Shown in pieces: positions 58,321-64,000 of a DNA stretch of 64,000 bases. The stretch is taken from assembly GCA_034003325.1 (NCBI GenBank), contig JAVEYW010000008.1:149409-213408 (forward strand). Direction: 5' to 3'. The notes beneath the pieces are model-generated. The model worked only from the letters and a program-made list of their open reading frames with translations. It did not search any database and was not told the DNA's origin. The DNA is from Desulfobacterales bacterium (GTDB lineage Bacteria > Desulfobacterota > Desulfobacteria > Desulfobacterales > JAFDDL01). A program made the position numbers and the translations under genes. The number at the start of each line of letters is the position of its first letter. The first letter of the stretch is position 1.

Positions 58321-60702
58321 TTAAGGTCGATATAGGCGGCCATCGACCAACAATCCGGTTTGATCTTTTATAAGATATCGGGCCAATGCCGGCAGCAAAA
58401 CCATGGCGCCTACCATGTTCCAGAGAAACATGAAGGTTAGCAAAAAGCCCATGTCCGCCTGGAACTTAATAGGTGAAAAAGCCCAGGTGGCCACACCGAT
58501 GGCCAAGGTAATCCCAGTAAAAGATACGGCCCGACCCGTTGTATTTAATGTCAGATAGTAGGCGGTCGATAGATTATGCCCCTGTGCCCGATAAAAAAGA
58601 AGTTGGTTGAAGATATATACACCGTAATCCACACCGATACCCACCCCCACAGCAATTACCGGAAGAGTCGCTACTTTTACACCGATTCCCATCTTGGCCA
58701 TCAGGGCTTCGCACAATACCGAGGTAAGAAACAGTGGGACCACCACACACAGGGTACCTTTAAGCGTTCTATAAGTGATGAGGCACACCAGAAAAACCGC
58801 ACCGTAAACCAGCAAGGTTAACGTCATCAAGGCCTCCTCCACTTCGATGTTGGTGGCGGCCTCAATGCCCGCATTCCCAGCTGCCATCAGAAACTGGTAT
58901 GTTTCCGTATTATTTTCATTTGCAAAATTTTCAACCGCCTTAACTACCCGGTCTAGGGTTTCTGCCTTGTGGTCGACTAAATAGATCATAATCGGGGTGA
59001 GATCCCCCGTTTCTCCCACCACGCTTGAGGGAATTTTAAGCGCCATGGAGTCGAGGGCGATTTTGCTGCGAGGCAGCGCCGTCCACTTTAAATTGCCCTC
59101 ATTATAGGCCGAATTAAGCAATTTTAAATAATCGACATGGCTTTTAACATTCCGAACCCCGGGAAGTTGTTCGATGCGCCATTTTAGCTTGTCCGTTGCA
59201 ACGACTACTGGATATAGGCTGTTACCGGCCGGAGGCGTTTTCAACATAACGATAAAAATATCGCTACTGGTGGAATAGTGCCCATTCATATAAGCATTAT
59301 CCAAATTATAGCGAGAATCCGGCCTAAGCTCGGGCGCCCCGGGGTCCAAATCACCGATTTTTAAATCCTGCCGCATGTAGACTCCGGCTAACAAACCGAT
59401 AACCGCTAACATAATAGCCGCCGAAGCAAACTTAGGTTCAATAAATTTAGATAAAATCGACCATATGGGATGGGATGTTCCGGCTTCTTTCTTTTTTATC
59501 ATTTCAATGGTTTTTTTGCTGATGCCGGAATAGGACATTAGTAATGGTAGAAGCGTCAAATCTGTAAAGGCCACAACTGCAACACCGATGCTGGCCCCCA
59601 CGGCGATATCTTGGATAACCCCGATACGAATCATCATCAGGGTTCCAAAACCAATAAAGTCAGTAAATAGGGCCGCCATCCCCGGCCTGAAAACCTTCCG
59701 ATAGGCGAGCCTGGCTGCCTTTAATTTATCCGCGCCACGGGTCATCTCGTGAGCCATAGCATTGAATAACTGAATACCATGGCTAACCCCTAATGCGAAC
59801 ATTAAAAATGGCACCAGCATGGAATACGGATTTAACCCATATCCGAATAATTTCATAATGCCCAGTTGCCAGACCACCGCCACCGTCGATGAGACGGCAC
59901 GCATGGCAGTACTTTTAATACATCGCGAATTCCATAGTAACAGGATCAGCAAAATAATGAATGCGATGACAAAAAACAGCAGCACCCGGGTTGATCCTTC
60001 TATAAGATCCCCCACTATCTTTGCAAATCCCGTAATGTGAATCTTGACCTCATCACTCGCAAACCGACTGCGAACTTCTTCCAGTTTTTCTGAAAAATAC
60101 TGATAATCAAGTGGCTTTCCCGTCTCCGGGTCAACATCATTAAGGGGGACTATAATAACGCTGGATTTAAAATCGTTGGCCACTAGAGTGCCCACCTCAC
60201 CGGACCTGAGGACATTCAAACGAACTTGGTCAAGGCTTTTGCTTCCTCCGTCATAAGTAGCTGGAATTACAGGACCACCCGCAAACCCCTCCTCGGTAAC
60301 TTCTGTCCAACGGGTCACAGGCGTCCATAATGACTTTAACGCCGACCGATCCACACCCGAAATGAAGAACACCTCTTCGGTTATGTTCTTAAGCACCTCC
60401 ATGTACTCTTTAGAAAAAATATCCTTTTGGGTTGTCGCCACCGCAATCCGTATATTGTTCCCCAGTCCTTTAAGATCATCCTGGTAGGCGATATAATTTT
60501 TGATATACGGATGGTAGGTAGGAATCATTCTTAAAAAGCTGGCCTCGGGTTTCAATTGTAGAGAGTGGTAACCAAGGAATAGTGTGATTACTGTAAACAT
60601 GCACAGTAAAAACGGGCGCCTGGCAAACAACATCCGTTCCGTAATCGGCGCGTCATTCTTATAGGAGTGGTCCGGATCTAATGATATGGTTTTCTGAGTC
60701 AT
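58321..60702 (-). CDS. RND-superfamily (MMPL-type) exporter
   Basis: A 793-aa membrane protein of the COG1033/MMPL kind: 12 helices in two halves, with large extracytoplasmic loops after helices 1 and 7. DVDPETGKPLDYQYFSEKLEEV in loop 1, GVSHGIQLFNAM and GVGIGVDYGVYIFNQLL at helix starts contain the intramembrane Asp/Tyr typical of such pumps. It starts at a TAATG junction with the Ycf48-like gene (1-base overlap). In other bacteria homologues occur with DUF1302/DUF1329/Ycf48-like genes; these systems are linked to transport of hydrophobic compounds, function not established. Confidence 0.9.
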   Translation of the reverse strand: MTQKTISLDPDHSYKNDAPITERMLFARRPFLLCMFTVITLFLGYHSLQLKPEASFLRMIPTYHPYIKNYIAYQDDLKGLGNNIRIAVATTQKDIFSKEYMEVLKNITEEVFFISGVDRSALKSLWTPVTRWTEVTEEGFAGGPVIPATYDGGSKSLDQVRLNVLRSGEVGTLVANDFKSSVIIVPLNDVDPETGKPLDYQYFSEKLEEVRSRFASDEVKIHITGFAKIVGDLIEGSTRVLLFFVIAFIILLILLLWNSRCIKSTAMRAVSSTVAVVWQLGIMKLFGYGLNPYSMLVPFLMFALGVSHGIQLFNAMAHEMTRGADKLKAARLAYRKVFRPGMAALFTDFIGFGTLMMIRIGVIQDIAVGASIGVAVVAFTDLTLLPLLMSYSGISKKTIEMIKKKEAGTSHPIWSILSKFIEPKFASAAIMLAVIGLLAGVYMRQDLKIGDLDPGAPELRPDSRYNLDNAYMNGHYSTSSDIFIVMLKTPPAGNSLYPVVVATDKLKWRIEQLPGVRNVKSHVDYLKLLNSAYNEGNLKWTALPRSKIALDSMALKIPSSVVGETGDLTPIMIYLVDHKAETLDRVVKAVENFANENNTETYQFLMAAGNAGIEAATNIEVEEALMTLTLLVYGAVFLVCLITYRTLKGTLCVVVPLFLTSVLCEALMAKMGIGVKVATLPVIAVGVGIGVDYGVYIFNQLLFYRAQGHNLSTAYYLTLNTTGRAVSFTGITLAIGVATWAFSPIKFQADMGFLLTFMFLWNMVGAMVLLPALARYLIKDQTGLLVDGRLYRP

Positions 60703-61871
60703 TACGATTTTCCCTCGTTTTTACTGCTTAACTTGTAGGCATCAACCTTGGTCGTTCCTCTCATTCCAACCAACACTAATTTCCCATCACTTGTCTCGGT
60801 CAAAGAAATAATTCCCGAAAATTCTGTGGGTAGCCGCATAAAAGTTTTTCCCTTGTCTATGCTCCACATCAGGAAGCCGTCAATCCCCGCAACCAAAAAA
60901 GAACCATCTGACAAAAAAATACCCCCGGAAAGAGAAGCGCTATTGCCGTTTTCCGCAGGCAACCAATTCTCACCTCTGTCATGAGAGCAAAAGATTCTAC
61001 CGCGAAGGCCAAAAGCTGTCACTAAACCGCCATCCGGGCTTCCGATGATGCCGAAAAATGAGCCCTCATAGGGAGAGTTCAGGCGTTTCCAGTTCTGGCC
61101 AAAATCATTGGATATAAACAACATGCCAGCCTCTCCGGCGATGAATAAATCATCCCCGGACCGAGTGATGGCGTAATAGTGTAAACCGTCCGAATTATCG
61201 ATGCGATCCAGTATCGGCTCCCAACTATCGCCGCCATCGGTGGTTTTAAGAATCATTCCAAAAGAACCAATCACAAGGCCTTCGCGATCATTTTTAAACC
61301 AAACATCCATAAGGGGGCGAGTGGGCCCCTCTTCTACCGCTAAATTCGCATCGTTGAGAAAAAAATTCAGCTCCTCCAGCTTTTGTTTTAGTGCCTCTGC
61401 TTTCTCCTCATCAACTGCCTGTTCAGCATTTTCCAGCTCTTCTGTTTTTATTTTGATAATTTGCTTAAGCTGAACCAGCATCAACTCGTTGATCTTCCAA
61501 CCGTCAAGTTGTTTCTTCCAGCTTTCGCCGCAATCTTCTGAGTGCAATACCACACCATCATGGCCCACGACCCATCCTTTCTGGCTGCTGGGGAAACTGA
61601 CGGCCGTGAGCGTTACGCTGACAGGCACATCGGACTGAGTCCAAGACTCTCCGTTATCCTTTGAAACGAGAATATGGCCCCGTTCCCCTACAGCCACCAG
61701 CCGACCATTGGCTTTTGTCACATCCATCAAAAGGGAAACAGGGGCCTTTGAAGATTTTTTAGCCGGCATAAGTAAGAGATCGTCTCCCCCCCACGCTGAA
61801 AATGCCATGCAGAGAAATATCCAAACAGCTAAAAACAGCCACCGTAATAAGGGGTTGAATCGCATTACCAT
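60702..61871 (-). CDS. Ycf48/HCF136-like BNR-repeat exported protein
   Basis: A 389-aa exported protein: signal peptide (~8-28) then beta-propeller blades with the Asp-box-like repeat SKDNGESW, SEDCGESW, TTDGGDSW, SNDFGQNW and SHDRGENW. Between blades at ~125-185 is an insert of about 60 residues rich in Glu/Lys/Ala that looks like a helical hairpin or coiled coil, not usual in Ycf48. GGGAG eight bases before the ATG at 61871. It precedes the RND gene with a 1-base overlap and probably assembles with it in the periplasm. Confidence 0.87.
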   Translation of the reverse strand: MVMRFNPLLRWLFLAVWIFLCMAFSAWGGDDLLLMPAKKSSKAPVSLLMDVTKANGRLVAVGERGHILVSKDNGESWTQSDVPVSVTLTAVSFPSSQKGWVVGHDGVVLHSEDCGESWKKQLDGWKINELMLVQLKQIIKIKTEELENAEQAVDEEKAEALKQKLEELNFFLNDANLAVEEGPTRPLMDVWFKNDREGLVIGSFGMILKTTDGGDSWEPILDRIDNSDGLHYYAITRSGDDLFIAGEAGMLFISNDFGQNWKRLNSPYEGSFFGIIGSPDGGLVTAFGLRGRIFCSHDRGENWLPAENGNSASLSGGIFLSDGSFLVAGIDGFLMWSIDKGKTFMRLPTEFSGIISLTETSDGKLVLVGMRGTTKVDAYKLSSKNEGKS

Positions 61872-61917
61872 ATGCCGGTCTCCCATTAATTAACTCTTTT
61901 TTAAATTGTTTTCCGGG

Positions 61918-63306
61918 CTATCGTCTTCCGAGTTTTCTAATGTTCTGAGGAGTAAAAAAGTCGTCCTCTAGGTTCATTTCCCTAACAGCTGGCGTTACCG
62001 CGCCATTGATGACCTGATTCACACAATAAATATCTTTTTCTGAAGAAAAATACATCACCGCACGCTGCTTAATAGCTGGAACATCATAAAAACTTTTAAC
62101 TGTACAAACAGCATTTCTCCATAGGTTCCCGCGTGTATCGTAGCTATCCGTCCACAGAATTATCCATGTGTCTTCGTCAAGGTACATCACACGTTTACCA
62201 TAATTGTGCCGAACGCCTTCCTTAAGCGTGGCCTCGACAACCCAAACCCTGTGAAGCTCCCAACGCACGTACTTAGGGTTAAAATGATGCGGCGTTAGGA
62301 GATCTTCAACGTCGGCCAAGTCGAACTGGTAAGCGTTATAAATGACAAACATTTCTTTTTTGCCTTTTAACTCCCAGTTAAAACGATCGATTCCTCCATT
62401 GAACATGAAGGCATCGTCGTAGTTAGCAATCCCGCCATATGACGGATTGGGCGTATCGTATGCAAGATTCGGAGCTCGCCGTACTCTACGCTGACCTGGC
62501 ATATACTGCCATGTCGCCTGGTTCCCCGTTTCCGAATAGTTTAAGGGATACTTTGTCAAAATAAATTCCCCTTTTCGTCGGGCGGGTTGTTCATAAACAA
62601 CCACAAAGTCCAAATTATACCCACCAAAGGTGTCAAGCGTTTTATTTCTGTCATAAAAAACTCTGTTGTATATATATTGCCCGCCCCCTCCCTCACTTTT
62701 ACTACCATCACCGTATACAAGAAGCGAACTGGAAAGATTTGTCGTATCCCCCCCTTGGTATGCATTCGCATGATTAAATATCGCCTCTTCGCCTCTGGTT
62801 GGAATGGGAAATGGAATTCCACCGAAAGCCCCTTTAACGCCCAAACCGTCTTCCGTGAGTTCTCCATTAAGCGCATTTTTATAGGTATTGTCGTATACCC
62901 ATTGGGGCGCAGCCGCCGTTCGCCGCGTGGGATAAACATTCATCTTGAAACTGTCTGGGTGGTTTTTGAAAAAGGCCTTTTGTCCCTCTGATAACTTATC
63001 AGCATATTGTTCCATGTTCTGTGCGGTAATTGTAAAAAGAACCTTGTCATCCGCAAACGGATCCGGGCGAATCGGGGTTGTTTTTGGATCATATTTCACA
63101 TTTTCCGGAATGGTCGTTAATCCACCTTCCCACTGTGGAATGGTGCCTTCAGCATTTCCCGCTCGCTCAGCACCAAAAGGCGTTAAATCAGTTTTTAATC
63201 GTTCCGCCTCATGGGTTGGCACCTTGGCCTGTAAAGGCATGGCAACACTAACCATGAACCCAACTAAAAACGTCATGCACATTATTGCATATAATTTTCG
63301 CAACAT
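61918..63306 (-). CDS. DUF1329 outer-membrane/periplasmic protein
   Basis: A 462-aa exported protein with signal peptide (1-27) and the DUF1329 fold (LolA/LolB-like), showing TPFGAERAGNAEGTIPQWEGG, MPGQRRVRRAPN, FNGGIDRFNWELKGKKEMFVIYN, HRVWVVEATLKEGVRHNYGKRVMYLDEDTW. GGAGGAGG is seven bases upstream of the ATG. Family members pair with DUF1302 proteins and RND exporters; a lipid or hydrophobic ligand carrier role is suspected. It follows the DUF1302 remnant by 26 bases. Confidence 0.92.
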   Translation of the reverse strand: MLRKLYAIMCMTFLVGFMVSVAMPLQAKVPTHEAERLKTDLTPFGAERAGNAEGTIPQWEGGLTTIPENVKYDPKTTPIRPDPFADDKVLFTITAQNMEQYADKLSEGQKAFFKNHPDSFKMNVYPTRRTAAAPQWVYDNTYKNALNGELTEDGLGVKGAFGGIPFPIPTRGEEAIFNHANAYQGGDTTNLSSSLLVYGDGSKSEGGGGQYIYNRVFYDRNKTLDTFGGYNLDFVVVYEQPARRKGEFILTKYPLNYSETGNQATWQYMPGQRRVRRAPNLAYDTPNPSYGGIANYDDAFMFNGGIDRFNWELKGKKEMFVIYNAYQFDLADVEDLLTPHHFNPKYVRWELHRVWVVEATLKEGVRHNYGKRVMYLDEDTWIILWTDSYDTRGNLWRNAVCTVKSFYDVPAIKQRAVMYFSSEKDIYCVNQVINGAVTPAVREMNLEDDFFTPQNIRKLGRR

Positions 63307-63332
63307 ATTTTCCTCCTCCGTTCATATTGTCT

Positions 63333-63890
63333 TTAAAATGTGTATGATAGGTCAAAAGCCAAATAATCACGATCGGAACGGGCATTCCGAGAACTATTAA
63401 AGTAATCAACATATTTTATGTTAAAATTATAAACGCTTCTGTATGTGAATTTTAAACCAATGGATCCCTTATCTGATTTTTCGGTAAAAGTGCTGTTCAC
63501 TGAGCTGCCATCAGGGTTAACGTTAAAACTTATCGGGAAATCTATGTCCAATCCTGATATCACCTGATACCATTTAGGTGTAAAACCGACGGTAAACCCC
63601 CAAGCATATTGATCCTTACTCAACCTATCCTCATCAACGCCCATCGCGCGTACAAGCCCAGCCTCCCCTTGTGCTGCCAGTTGATCACAAAAAAATGTTG
63701 ATCCGTAATAGTAAATCCATGAAACTTGGGCTTGGGCGACTTCCGTATCTTCTGAGCCACCTGTTACCGAAACAGGGTAATCCTGGCGGTAGCTGATCTC
63801 GCCACTGACATTGGCATCACCTATTTGCGTGCCAAAGCTTGCGCCATAAAGCTTGACGTTTTCAGCAAATGTTAGGTCAATGCCGTTTCC
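63333..63890 (-). pseudogene. DUF1302 outer-membrane protein, 5'-truncated
   Basis: The last ~185 codons of a DUF1302 protein: YGASFGTQIGDANVSGEISYRQDYPV, then a C-terminus ending DYLAFDLSYTF with a terminal Phe typical of outer-membrane barrels. DUF1302 proteins are normally about 500-650 aa. The in-frame codon just upstream (63891-63893) is a stop, and the frame is not resumed in the remaining 107 bases, which hold a plus-strand promoter and gene start. The break coincides with a 12-base palindrome TTCCTTAAGGAA (63887-63898). The first available ATG (63644) would give only 103 residues. Confidence 0.85.
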
Positions 63891-63916
63891 TTAAGGAACT
63901 TAAATGCGTTAATACT

Positions 63917-63944
63917 TTAAAAATACAATCTGTTATGCTATAAA
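63917..63944 (+). promoter_or_regulatory. Promoter for the plus-strand gene at the right edge
   Basis: TTAAAA (63917-63922), a 16-base spacer and TATAAA (63939-63944), the latter preceded by TGC as an extended -10. Transcription would begin near 63951, about 40 bases before the ATG at 63993. Confidence 0.5.
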
Positions 63945-63992
63945 TACATTGTTCTTTTGTATCAGTAAAAAATTCAAAAAAAGGAGAGAACA

Positions 63993-64000
63993 ATGCTCAA
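63993..64000 (+). CDS. Start of a plus-strand gene, cut by window
   Basis: ATG-CTC-AA follows AAGGAGAG by about six bases, an excellent ribosome-binding site, with a promoter-like pair upstream. Only two codons are visible, so the product cannot be named. Confidence 0.55.

Overview
The window reads as chromosome of a Gram-negative anaerobe of the Desulfobacterota (a Desulfobacterales-type sulfate reducer is the best guess). The basis is a complete lipid A and outer-membrane assembly operon, NifU/NifS, a sodium-pumping methylmalonyl-CoA decarboxylase-type cluster, a MmdA rather than GcdA-type carboxyltransferase, and lineage-style multidomain signalling proteins. No 16S rRNA, tRNA or CRISPR array was seen, so the placement is inference. 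By eye the first ~50 kb is of moderate to high G+C; from about 51.2 kb onward it is clearly richer in A+T, suggesting a different history.

Left part (1-13.4 kb). A CheZ-like phosphatase (cut by the window edge) and a PAS/GGDEF diguanylate cyclase run leftward. Opposite them is a large REC-REC-pyruvate/PEP-binding protein whose ribosome-binding site lies in one arm of a 13-bp inverted repeat. Then come a cold-shock protein with a long leader, topoisomerase IV (parE-parC) behind recD2, and an FmdB-type zinc ribbon.

Envelope operon (13.4-28.2 kb, minus strand, read right to left): lysS, lolC, lolD, bamA, skp, lpxD, fabZ, lpxA, lpxI, a Gfo/Idh/MocA oxidoreductase, lpxB, a DUF374-type acyltransferase and msbA. 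Several junctions overlap by 4-8 bases. Together these make lipid A, flip it, sort lipoproteins and insert outer-membrane proteins. The sugar oxidoreductase among the lpx genes resembles the GnnA position in organisms that make a diamino sugar for lipid A.

Plus-strand block (28.4-37 kb): a tandem four-cysteine mini-protein, nifU-nifS, then carboxyltransferase, membrane beta subunit, an enlarged OadG-like protein with a secreted domain, biotin carrier protein, and tgt. From 37 to 49.4 kb: a SulP transporter behind two tandem cytidylate-kinase-like paralogues, a long aldo/keto reductase, PBP1b, a TPR lipoprotein, two TPM-domain proteins with LemA, a YkgJ-type cysteine cluster protein and an archaeal-type thymidylate synthase.

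Right part (49.5-64 kb), more mosaic: an IS66-type transposase with a DUF4338-like (DruA-like) N terminus, a DctB-like sensor kinase/NarL-type regulator pair next to malic enzyme, a frameshifted small exported protein, a spinster-type MFS carrier, and an RND (MMPL)-Ycf48-DUF1329-DUF1302 set whose DUF1302 gene is cut off at its 5' end. The strongest leads for something new are the DUF4338-IS66 chimera, the enlarged OadG-like subunit, the REC-REC-PPDK_N protein with its occluded start, the twin P-loop kinases beside SulP, and the RND/Ycf48/DUF1329/DUF1302 assembly.
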